Assembly (NCBI RefSeq): GCF_030053415.1
Contig: NZ_JASGBJ010000001.1
Coordinates: 1-64,000 of the forward strand
Reading direction: 5' to 3'
Length of the DNA stretch: 64,000 nt
Origin: Marinobacter sp. CHS3-4
GTDB lineage: Bacteria; Pseudomonadota; Gammaproteobacteria; Pseudomonadales; Oleiphilaceae
The notes beneath the pieces are model-generated. The model saw only the letters and a list, made by a program, of their open reading frames with translations, did no database searches and was not told the origin of the DNA. The first letter of the stretch is position 1. Each line of letters opens with the position of its first letter. The translations under genes and the position numbers were made by a program. Below are positions 43,089 to 51,161 of this stretch, piece after piece.

Positions 43089-45422
43089 TGGCACCACAAC
43101 CACCTGATTGCGACCCTGGGCCTTGGCAGCGTAGGTGCCTTCATCGGCCCTGGCCAGTATTTCCCTCGGCCCACTGTCATATGACGACATCGCGGTTACA
43201 CCGATGCTGGCAGTCACTCCGAACGTTCGACCATCCTGCTCCACTCTAAGCCCTTCGACGCCACGACGGATTTGCTCTGCCAGGACCTCGGCTCTAGCCA
43301 TGCCGCAGGCAGGCAGGATAACTCCGAATTCATCGCCTCCAAGGCGGGCAACAGTATCTGACTGCCGGACCGTGTCCATCAGAAATTTCGATAGCCGGGT
43401 CAAAAGGTCATCCCCAAGCAGGTGACCCCCTTGATCGTTCACCGGCTTGAAGTAATCAAGGTCGATCAACATCAACACACTGTCATTTGAGCGAGGGGAC
43501 AATTCTGTCAGGCAACGATTCAGGGAGGCACTGAAAGCTCGTCGGTTCAACAAGCCCGTCAGACTGTCATGGGTAGCTTCCCAGGACAGCTTCTGCTCCT
43601 CTCGACGACGCTCGCTGTCGTCGCGTATCACAAAGACCACGCGATGGCGGTCCGAATCGGGCCGCAGGTGAAGCACCGTCAAATCGATGTCGTAACTCAG
43701 GTTCTGGGAATTCTTGAGGGTAACGTAGAGGTTTTCCTGGTCATCACCCTGCAAAAACTCTTCCGGGGTCCAGGTTTTTTCCTCATCAACGATGGTGATG
43801 TAATCAAAGAAGTTCTCATGCTCGCCCAGGTCCAGTGCGCCCATAAAGTCCTTCGATGCGTTGTTGGCGTAGCGGATCTCACCGGCCAGATCCACCATCA
43901 AAACGCCCTCCTGCAGCACGCCAAGGATGCTGTCAGCCCGGGCTTGTTCTTCTGCCAGCTGGCCTTCGATCTCCAGTTGGTGGGTAATATCCCGAACGAC
44001 AGTAATGGTGCCCAGGGTCTTTTCTTCGGTATCAATCACCGCTGTCATCACATCGGCCCAGACAAGTTCGCCACTGATAGTTTTGAGACGGAAACGGGCG
44101 CGGAAGACGGTATGATTCCTCAATGCTTCCCGCCAGGCATCAACGGCACCGGCGCGATCCTCTTCGTAAACGCCCTCAATCAACAGGCTTTGCTGAAGGT
44201 CTTTGGAGGCCACGCCTACAATCTGTTCAAACGCCGGGTTGGCGAATTCGATGCGCCCCAGCACGTCCGTTTGCACAATACCGATGGGTGCGCTGCGGGT
44301 CAGTGACCGGAAAAACGCCTCGCGCTCAGCCAGAGACGCCATAACTTCATCCCGCTCTTCCATTACGGTGTTGAAGGTTTGCGCCACCTGGCGGATCTCA
44401 CTGCCACCCACCTCGTCAACGGGCACCGTCCTTATCCCCAGATGCCGGTCACTGATCTGTGCACCCAGCAACTTCAAGGGCGCCATCAGACGACGGAACA
44501 CCAACATGGCCAACGGCAAAATAAACAGCAGCACACCCAATAACACCAGAACGAAACTGTCTGTCAGACGCTGCACCGGAGCATAGGCTTCTTTCAGGGG
44601 CCATACCGTCGACACATACCAGGGCACCTGGGATAACTGACGCACTGCCATGATGGCATCCTCGCCAGCGGCGTTGCGGGTGCGCCTCGTACCTTCGAAA
44701 CCCGCCATGGCGTCTTTGACCGCCTCACTTTCAACCCTGACCTGAACCATGGATTCACCGGTGCGACCATGAGTCAGTACCACACCGTTTCGGGTGGCGA
44801 CCGTTACGTAACCCGATTTGCCTACCCGAATCCCGCTCGATTCCTTCATGAAGTTTTTACCTTCAAGACGCACACTACCGGCCAGTACACCAATAAAACG
44901 CTGACGATGATCAAAAATGGGGGCCGTCATCATGATCGCCGGGTTGTCCTGATAGTCGGTCACGTAAGGCTCGCTGATGAAGGGGGTCAACTGCCCTGAG
45001 GTATTGATGAAATAGGGCTTGTCGGAAACGTTCTGGTCCACAAGATGATACTTCTCAGGGAAAGCGGCGAGCGCATTGCCTGCAGCGTCGAATAGAAACA
45101 GGCCATCAAACTGGTGCTGAAGTGCCACGTTGCGGCGTAAAAACACGTTGGCCCGTGACAGCAGCACCTCTTCGTCCATGGTGAGGTTTTGGGCGACATG
45201 GGCCAGAGTGTCGCGACGATTCCCCAGTTTCACGTCCAGATCGTCCGCCACCAGATCTGCAATGGTAGCGACTTGCTGACGCGCCTGGGCTTCAAGTTCA
45301 GAGCGAGAAACCGCTGAACCGACCAACACCACCACCAGCACGGCCAGAACAATCCCTACCACCATGAAAGTGACGGCACGGTTAACCAGGCTGGCAAACC
45401 ACCATCTAATCAACTTGGCCAA
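43071..45422 (-). CDS. membrane sensor diguanylate cyclase (Cache-HAMP-PAS-PAS-GGDEF)
   Basis: A 783-residue protein: TM1 at residues 14-34, a periplasmic double-Cache domain (40-280), TM2 near 285-308, HAMP (310-365), two PAS domains (about 370-490 and 500-610), and a GGDEF domain (620-783) with MLIDLDYFKPVNDQGGHLLGDDLL and the active site RLGGDEFGVILP. It should make cyclic-di-GMP in response to an external small ligand. The start is TTG 45420-45422, with GGAGAG upstream. Confidence 0.9.
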   Translation of the reverse strand: MAKLIRWWFASLVNRAVTFMVVGIVLAVLVVVLVGSAVSRSELEAQARQQVATIADLVADDLDVKLGNRRDTLAHVAQNLTMDEEVLLSRANVFLRRNVALQHQFDGLFLFDAAGNALAAFPEKYHLVDQNVSDKPYFINTSGQLTPFISEPYVTDYQDNPAIMMTAPIFDHRQRFIGVLAGSVRLEGKNFMKESSGIRVGKSGYVTVATRNGVVLTHGRTGESMVQVRVESEAVKDAMAGFEGTRRTRNAAGEDAIMAVRQLSQVPWYVSTVWPLKEAYAPVQRLTDSFVLVLLGVLLFILPLAMLVFRRLMAPLKLLGAQISDRHLGIRTVPVDEVGGSEIRQVAQTFNTVMEERDEVMASLAEREAFFRSLTRSAPIGIVQTDVLGRIEFANPAFEQIVGVASKDLQQSLLIEGVYEEDRAGAVDAWREALRNHTVFRARFRLKTISGELVWADVMTAVIDTEEKTLGTITVVRDITHQLEIEGQLAEEQARADSILGVLQEGVLMVDLAGEIRYANNASKDFMGALDLGEHENFFDYITIVDEEKTWTPEEFLQGDDQENLYVTLKNSQNLSYDIDLTVLHLRPDSDRHRVVFVIRDDSERRREEQKLSWEATHDSLTGLLNRRAFSASLNRCLTELSPRSNDSVLMLIDLDYFKPVNDQGGHLLGDDLLTRLSKFLMDTVRQSDTVARLGGDEFGVILPACGMARAEVLAEQIRRGVEGLRVEQDGRTFGVTASIGVTAMSSYDSGPREILARADEGTYAAKAQGRNQVVVVPLPPER

Positions 45423-45526
45423 GGGATTAACTCTCCAGAGATAATGCGGTCTCTACTTTCCATGCCCTGAGTTTAACAGAGACTCCGCGCCACGGTGGTT
45501 AAGGATCGAACACTTGATATATTATT

Positions 45527-45545
45527 GCGAATCTTTATCATTCGT
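45527..45545. promoter_or_regulatory. probable Fur box upstream of exbB
   Basis: The 19-base stretch GCGAATCTTTATCATTCGT matches the Fur consensus at about 11 of 19 positions and is nearly symmetric (CGAAT..ATTCG). It overlaps an AT-rich, -10-like TATATTATTG just upstream and lies 28 bases before the exbB start. Iron control of a TonB energising operon is the usual arrangement. Confidence 0.55.
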
Positions 45546-45572
45546 ATTTCAAAAGTTTTCGGAGCCTCGCCC

Positions 45573-46352
45573 ATGGAAACCGTGATGCCCTCCAGCGGAG
45601 CACTCAATGGACTGATAGATCAGCTCATCATCATGGGCGGCCCGGTAATAGCCGTTTTGATGATCATGGCCGTTATCGGCGTCGTGGCTTTCGTTTATCT
45701 GATGCTCTACGGCGCGCTGTTTGCGCCTCGCCATTCTGCGGTGCTGAAACGACACCTTCAGCTGTGGCAACAGCAGCCGGACAGTACAATGGCGGAAAGC
45801 CTGAACAAGTCAACTCGAGGTGCAAGCAGATTGAATCCGCTTTCCCATCTGGTGCTGGCAATCATGGAAGGACGGCTGAACCGACAACCTTCAGCGCGGA
45901 TTCAGGAGTCGGTTTCGCAAAAGGCTAAGGGGGCCCTCGCGCCTTTCGAGGCACCGCTGAAAATCATCGAGGTGATTGCGGCCCTGGCACCGCTGCTGGG
46001 TTTGTTAGGAACGGTCATCGGCATGATGGAAGCTTTCAGCACCATGGCAGCTGCTGAGGGCCGGGCCAGCGCCTCGCAGCTGAGCGGTGGCATATACCAG
46101 GCGCTGACAACCACAGCGGCAGGTCTGGTCGTCGCCATTCCATTTGCAGCCATTGCTGCCTGGATCGAATTCCGCCTGGGCCGATTGCAAGCCACCATGA
46201 ACACCGTTCTATTCGATACCCTGAACACGCCTGAAACCGCTGACGTCGAACGCGACTCCAATGCCCGGCCGCTCGCCGCGCAGGTTATGGGACCTCAAGA
46301 GGCGACAGACATGGATTGGCAGGGACGTCAGGCCGTCAATGCCGTTCGTTGA
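45573..46352 (+). CDS. exbB: ExbB/TolQ-family proton channel protein
   Basis: A 259-residue protein with three membrane helices: TM1 at residues 18-42 (GGPVIAVLMIMAVIGVVAFVYLMLYG), then a large cytoplasmic loop, TM2 APLLGLLGTVIGMMEAF and TM3 ALTTTAAGLVVAIPFAAIAAW. The T-V-x-G-M and T-T-A-G-L motifs are hallmarks of ExbB. It forms the proton-driven motor with ExbD to energise TonB. ATG 45573 has CGGAG upstream. Confidence 0.9.
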   Translation: METVMPSSGALNGLIDQLIIMGGPVIAVLMIMAVIGVVAFVYLMLYGALFAPRHSAVLKRHLQLWQQQPDSTMAESLNKSTRGASRLNPLSHLVLAIMEGRLNRQPSARIQESVSQKAKGALAPFEAPLKIIEVIAALAPLLGLLGTVIGMMEAFSTMAAAEGRASASQLSGGIYQALTTTAAGLVVAIPFAAIAAWIEFRLGRLQATMNTVLFDTLNTPETADVERDSNARPLAAQVMGPQEATDMDWQGRQAVNAVR

Positions 46353-46743
46353 ACCCAGGCCGGCAAAACCGCTGGCCATCCGGATTACCCCACTGATCGA
46401 TGTCGTTTTTATACTTCTGGTCTTTTTCATGCTGACCACAAGATTGCTGCCGGTTGGTCTTATGGAAGTGAGTACCAGCGTTCGATCCTCTGCAAGCTCA
46501 GCGGACACTGATCCTGTTCCGGAAATCTCAATCCTTCCAAACCAGGAGCTGGCGTGGAACGACCAGCACTATTCACTGGATGATCTCGTTAGCGCACTGA
46601 AAACCGCTGGGATCAGCCGTGTCAGAATGGTGTCGACACCCGACGCAACGGTTCAGGATTTTACACTGGCCCTGAGCACACTGGACTACCGGGGCATCAA
46701 ACCCAACTGGGTGAGGGAACAAGGGGCAAAGACCCAGCCATGA
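46339..46743 (+). CDS. exbD: ExbD-family biopolymer transport protein (first copy)
   Basis: A 134-residue protein: a short cytoplasmic N-terminus, one membrane helix with the essential Asp (ITPLIDVVFILLVFFMLTTR), and a periplasmic domain (PEISILPNQELAWNDQHYSLDDLVSAL). It starts 14 bases before the end of exbB. Two ExbD proteins encoded side by side are common in TonB systems of marine gammaproteobacteria, where the pair may form a heterodimer. Confidence 0.9.
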   Translation: MPFVEPRPAKPLAIRITPLIDVVFILLVFFMLTTRLLPVGLMEVSTSVRSSASSADTDPVPEISILPNQELAWNDQHYSLDDLVSALKTAGISRVRMVSTPDATVQDFTLALSTLDYRGIKPNWVREQGAKTQP

Positions 46744-47149
46744 CCGAGTTTGTGCCACCCTCCTTCGCTCCGCGAAAATCGTTACTGGAGCGACTCGAAG
46801 ACGCGTTGCTTCCGCTGATCAACCTGGTCTTCCTGCTGCTGATGTTTTTCATCGTCGCCGGCCAGCTCCAGAACCATTCGCTTCCGGATTTGCCAGGCTC
46901 TGCGACGGAACTTAAACAGGACGGACCAGACGCTGATCTGGTTGTGCTGGGTTCCGGTCAGTGGCAGGTAAAAGGGGAACCGGCCGGTGAAGACAACCTT
47001 GCCCGGCTTCTGCCTTCCGCAGAGGAGTCTCCCACCCTGACCATCGGGGCCGCCGGGAATACGTCGATGGCGGATCTCGAATCACTGTTCGCACTGCTTG
47101 CGAAGATGGGCTTTCAGGACGTTCTGTTAATGACGGAGCCTTCTGAAAC

Positions 47150-47153
<4 letters not shown>
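46740..47153 (+). CDS. exbD: ExbD-family biopolymer transport protein (second copy)
   Basis: A 137-residue protein with one helix, [25 protein letters not shown]. The conserved Asp of the first copy (P-L-I-D) is replaced by Asn here (P-L-I-N), so proton conduction would rest on the other copy. The periplasmic part ([28 protein letters not shown]) resembles the ExbD fold. Its ATG overlaps the upstream stop, as does its own stop with tonB. Confidence 0.85.
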
Positions 47154-47917
<764 letters not shown>

Positions 47918-48114
47918 GCAAGATTTTGCCTAGCCAGCAATTTATCGCTCCAATTTCTGCAACGAATTGCCCAACCATCTGGTCTTATGCCACCGAAAAA
48001 TCTTATACCTCTGTTTTTACTGCACTTTCCAATAGTGGCACGTTGCTTGTAATAACCTGATTGTCCAGGGAGAACCTTGGGACACTTATTCATTTAATCG
48101 TCATGGAGCAGACT

Positions 48115-48633
48115 ATGCCAACTCCTTGTTATATCAGCATCGAAGGCCAAACTCAGGGCAACATTACCGCTGGCGCATTCACTTCTGATTCCGTAGGCAA
48201 CATCTACGTTGAAGGTCACGAAGACGAAGTGCTGGTTCAGGAATTCAGCCACGTTGTTACCGTTCCGACTGACCCTCAGTCAGGCCAGCCTTCAGGCCAG
48301 CGCGTTCACAAGCCTTTCAAGTTCACCTCTGCGCTGAACAAAGCCACGCCGCTTATGTACAACGCTCTGGCGTCCGGCGAAATGCTGCCGAAAGTCGAAC
48401 TGAAGTGGTACCGCACCTCTGTCGAGGGTAAGCAGGAGCACTTCTTCTCCACCATCCTGGAAGATGCCACCATCATCGACATCCAGTGCAACATGCCGCA
48501 CTGCCAGGACGCCGCCAGCGCTGATTTCACCCAGCTGGTAACGGCTTCCCTGTCCTACCGCAAGATCACCTGGGAACATGCCGTTGCCGGCACTTCCGGT
48601 GGCGACGACTGGCGCGCACCGGTCGAGGCGTAA
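48115..48633 (+). CDS. hcp: Hcp family type VI secretion tube protein
   Basis: A 172-residue protein of the Hcp1 family: MPTPCYISIEGQTQGNITAGAF at the start, GHEDEVLVQEFSHVV, HKPFKFTSALNKATPLMYNALASGE and SYRKITWEH at the end. Hcp forms hexameric rings that build the T6SS tube and can carry effectors. No other T6SS gene lies nearby, so this is an orphan hcp. ATG 48115 has GGAG upstream; longer frames are not conserved. A terminator follows at once. Confidence 0.9.
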   Translation: MPTPCYISIEGQTQGNITAGAFTSDSVGNIYVEGHEDEVLVQEFSHVVTVPTDPQSGQPSGQRVHKPFKFTSALNKATPLMYNALASGEMLPKVELKWYRTSVEGKQEHFFSTILEDATIIDIQCNMPHCQDAASADFTQLVTASLSYRKITWEHAVAGTSGGDDWRAPVEA

Positions 48634-48658
48634 GGTCGATCCGTTAGATGCCTCTCAG

Positions 48659-48696
48659 ATGCCCCGTCGACTTATGTCGTTCGGGGCATTTTTCTT
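48659..48696 (+). terminator. rho-independent terminator after hcp
   Basis: ATGCCCCG (48659-48666) pairs with CGGGGCAT (48682-48689). A small inner CGAC/GTCG helix sits in the loop, and TTTTTCTTT follows. The hairpin ends the hcp transcript. Confidence 0.85.
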
Positions 48697-48727
48697 TGTG
48701 ACAAAAAGAGGCATTATCCTCTTTGTC

Positions 48728-49447
48728 ATGACGAAACCATCCCTTAATACCCGCAAGCTCGGCCAACTGATGTGCGCCGCAACCGAACAGGTGCTGTGGC
48801 CCGCCGCGTCTACAACGGCCCAATATCGCTCGAAAGGTCATTCGCTTATGTGCCGCGTTGGCTCCGGGCAGGCGACCTACCATCGATTCGACCCTTCAAG
48901 ACAGCAGCATCAGATCACCTACGGCGCCAAAATGATCGCAGCCAAACACGGGCCGGAAACCGCAACCGGGTGGCTTTCTGCGCGGGAGATAACGCAACGA
49001 AATTATTTTGGCGGGAAATTGAGCGCGCTCAATCTGTTGGCTCATACCTGCTGTCATGAGTTTGCACACCTCCTTCAACACAACGCAGGACATCGGTATC
49101 GGGGGTCCGTTCACAACGTCCATTTCTACCGGCTTTTGGACGAGCTTCACACCGACGGACTGGCCGACGCCACACGCAATGAGCTTCTGAGCAAGGCCAG
49201 AAATCAGGACATCGTGTTATCGGTTGACGAGTTTGAACTTCCAGACCCGGTGGATCATCAGGCACGCTGGCAGGTTGGCGATACCGTTGCGTTCAGTACC
49301 AGCACCCGTGAGCTGCATGGCAAAATACTGCGCGTAAATCACAAGACCTGCACCGTGCAGGGGTTTGGACTGTCGCGCGCCCTGCACTACCGGGTGCCTG
49401 TTCAGCTGCTCCGGAAAGTGGAGAACGTAGGGGACAGATTCAGGTAG
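48728..49447 (+). CDS. SprT-like zinc metallopeptidase
   Basis: A 239-residue protein. The HExxH zinc site is in CCHEFAHLLQHNAGHRYRGSVHNVHFY (HEFAH plus a third His), the SprT-like pattern. The C-terminal 75 residues form a beta-rich tail (ARWQVGDTVAFSTSTRELHGKILRVNHKTCTVQ), resembling a small SH3-like domain. The role is unknown; SprT relatives act on DNA-protein crosslinks. ATG 48728 has a poor ribosome site; a GTG ten codons upstream is an alternative. Confidence 0.75.
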   Translation: MTKPSLNTRKLGQLMCAATEQVLWPAASTTAQYRSKGHSLMCRVGSGQATYHRFDPSRQQHQITYGAKMIAAKHGPETATGWLSAREITQRNYFGGKLSALNLLAHTCCHEFAHLLQHNAGHRYRGSVHNVHFYRLLDELHTDGLADATRNELLSKARNQDIVLSVDEFELPDPVDHQARWQVGDTVAFSTSTRELHGKILRVNHKTCTVQGFGLSRALHYRVPVQLLRKVENVGDRFR

Positions 49448-49506
49448 GCTTAGGTTCTGTTGCAAACCATAGAGAATATCCAGTGCTGCCATCTACTGGT
49501 TCGAGA

Positions 49507-50811
49507 TCAGCGGCGTTTTAGAACCTCCTCCATGGCGATCACTGAACTCGCCACCTCCGACAGTTTCTTTCCCTGGTCCATGGCCAGCTTTCTGAGCACC
49601 CGGTGGGCCTCATCATTACTGATGTTCCGGTGATTCATCAGGACCAGCACTGCTTTTTCGTGAAGTTTTCGATCCGCAAGCGCCTCACGGGCACTTTGCA
49701 GTTCGTCATTCATCTGCTGTAGCCGAACGCTTTGCTGCTGGACCAACTCGAAAATCGAACGACCGAACTGCTGGCTGACACCGCCGCTGGCAAAGGAACC
49801 GGCAGTCTCTTCATCCTCACCAGAATCACACAGTAGCAACACCGGCTGGCCGGGGCTCTTATCTTCTTCCTCCAGTGAGGAAATTAGCGTTTCCTGATGC
49901 GACAGGGACTCCCGCGCATCGGCATAACGCTCTGCACAACGGGCGTGGAAGCAGCCCTCAACGCTGTCTTCGACTGCTTTCAAGGCATCGATGCGGTCCG
50001 TCATCAGGGCGAACCACTGGTCCGCCAGCTCCGGGTCCAGGGATTTGTATCGGCCCACTGAGGAAGCAAGCTCTCTGAGTTGTTTGATCGACCTCTCCCG
50101 GTCGTGCTCACTCACGTCTCGCCAGAGCGCCAGCGAATCATTGTCTGCAAAACTGGTGAAAACCTGAAAACACCGTTCCTGCGCTTCAACAAGGTGCATC
50201 ATGCGCTGAGATTGTGCAGTGTTGAAGCTTCCACTGGAAAAACCGGTGGACCCGACCGCTCGTTCCTGGCCACAGAATTCTTTGCCGTTCATCAAATGCA
50301 CCATCGCCACCAGAAGGCCAGCGATGGTGGGGTCCACCGCGGTGTCGGCCGCCTCGAATACAATGGCTATCAGGTTCTTGATCAGGGTGCTGTAGCTCTC
50401 GGTGGCACAATCGGCGGTTATGCTCAGGGCCGCTACCCCTGCGCGCAATTCATCAAGACCCTCCAGATCATGGAGACCAATGGCGATCTGGTTCAGCAAG
50501 CGGCTGCTCACCGGATCCCCCGTGAGCTCCTCGTGAATCTCGGCAAGGGCCTGTTCAAAGGCCTGTTTTAACCGGTCGGCTTCTTCCAGAAGCTCCCGGC
50601 GTTCTACCCCAAACCTGGTACCCGCGGAGCCTAGAAATACATTCGATGCGCCACGCTCTCGCTGCAGCCCGTGCACAAGGTTGCTAATGCACTGAATCAT
50701 TTTGCCCATCCGCAGGAAATACTGAAGGCTCATGAGCTCGCAGGACTTTGAGGCAATCAGATAATCACCGGCGTTCGGGACATAATGGCTTGAATCGGAT
50801 GTCGTATTCAT
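49507..50811 (-). CDS. NIT-ANTAR nitrate/nitrite-responsive antiterminator (NasR-like)
   Basis: A 434-residue protein. Residues 25-320 are the NIT sensor domain (LQRERGASNVFLGSAGTRF near its start binds nitrate/nitrite in this family). The C-terminal 60 residues are an ANTAR RNA-binding domain (LADRKLHEKAVLVLMNHRNISNDEAHRVLRKLAMDQGKKLSEVASSVI). Klebsiella NasR has this layout and prevents termination in the leader of nitrate-assimilation genes. It lies divergent from nirBD, whose leader carries a strong terminator. ATG 50809-50811. Confidence 0.9.
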   Translation of the reverse strand: MNTTSDSSHYVPNAGDYLIASKSCELMSLQYFLRMGKMIQCISNLVHGLQRERGASNVFLGSAGTRFGVERRELLEEADRLKQAFEQALAEIHEELTGDPVSSRLLNQIAIGLHDLEGLDELRAGVAALSITADCATESYSTLIKNLIAIVFEAADTAVDPTIAGLLVAMVHLMNGKEFCGQERAVGSTGFSSGSFNTAQSQRMMHLVEAQERCFQVFTSFADNDSLALWRDVSEHDRERSIKQLRELASSVGRYKSLDPELADQWFALMTDRIDALKAVEDSVEGCFHARCAERYADARESLSHQETLISSLEEEDKSPGQPVLLLCDSGEDEETAGSFASGGVSQQFGRSIFELVQQQSVRLQQMNDELQSAREALADRKLHEKAVLVLMNHRNISNDEAHRVLRKLAMDQGKKLSEVASSVIAMEEVLKRR

Positions 50812-50997
50812 GGCTCAACTCCAGTGCGCCAGGATTCTTTACATTTGAACACTGGACGACTAGAGCAATTACCACGCCAGCAAATTCAGGCGCCAAACTC
50901 GTGCGCCTTGCCCCGTGTCTGGGCAAGAACTCCGCCAAAAACTGGTGCTTTCCACACCCCAAAATCATAGGTGACTGATTTTTAGACGCTTTAAAAG
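50812..50997. other. intergenic region between the antiterminator gene and the nirB promoter
   Basis: No ORF was supported here. It contains scattered GGTGC/TGCGCC half-sites (for example TGGTGC at 50943-50948) that could be NtrC sites but do not form a convincing full palindrome. The promoter of the antiterminator gene should also lie here; I could not assign it. Confidence 0.4.
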
Positions 50998-51014
50998 TTG
51001 GCACAAAGATCGCT
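50998..51014 (+). promoter_or_regulatory. sigma-54 promoter of nirBD
   Basis: TTGGCACAAAGATCGCT has GG at 51000-51001 and GC at 51012-51013 with exactly 10 bases between. It matches TTGGCAC fully and differs from the consensus at only two other positions. Transcription should begin near 51025. A sigma-54 promoter implies activation by NtrC or another enhancer-binding protein. Confidence 0.8.
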
Positions 51015-51040
51015 TTGTTCTGAGTGTATGGAAGATTTCC

Positions 51041-51137
51041 CCGGCCATGGATTCAGGCCGGACCATCAGATCATTGTTGTTGGCATTGGCGCCGGACCAG
51101 TTATTTCCCCCAGGGGACTAACTGCTCCGGCTTTTTT
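51041..51137 (+). promoter_or_regulatory. nirB leader attenuator: antiterminator hairpin region and intrinsic terminator
   Basis: An upstream hairpin CCGGCC (51041-51046)/GGCCGG (51056-51061) has a 9-base loop. The terminator is GCCGGACCAGTTA (51091-51103) pairing with TAACTGCTCCGGC (51119-51131), one mismatch, followed by TTTTTT. GCCGGACCA occurs twice (51057-51065 and 51091-51099), so the right arm of the terminator could pair with either copy. The layout fits ANTAR-protein control of readthrough into nirB. Confidence 0.8.
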
Positions 51138-51161
51138 AGTTGTGCGGGAGGCAAACGCGGC

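Noticed and set aside
50860-50960. Full NtrC sites upstream of the sigma-54 promoter
   Set aside because: Only half-sites are visible; no good GCAC-N-GTGC palindrome.
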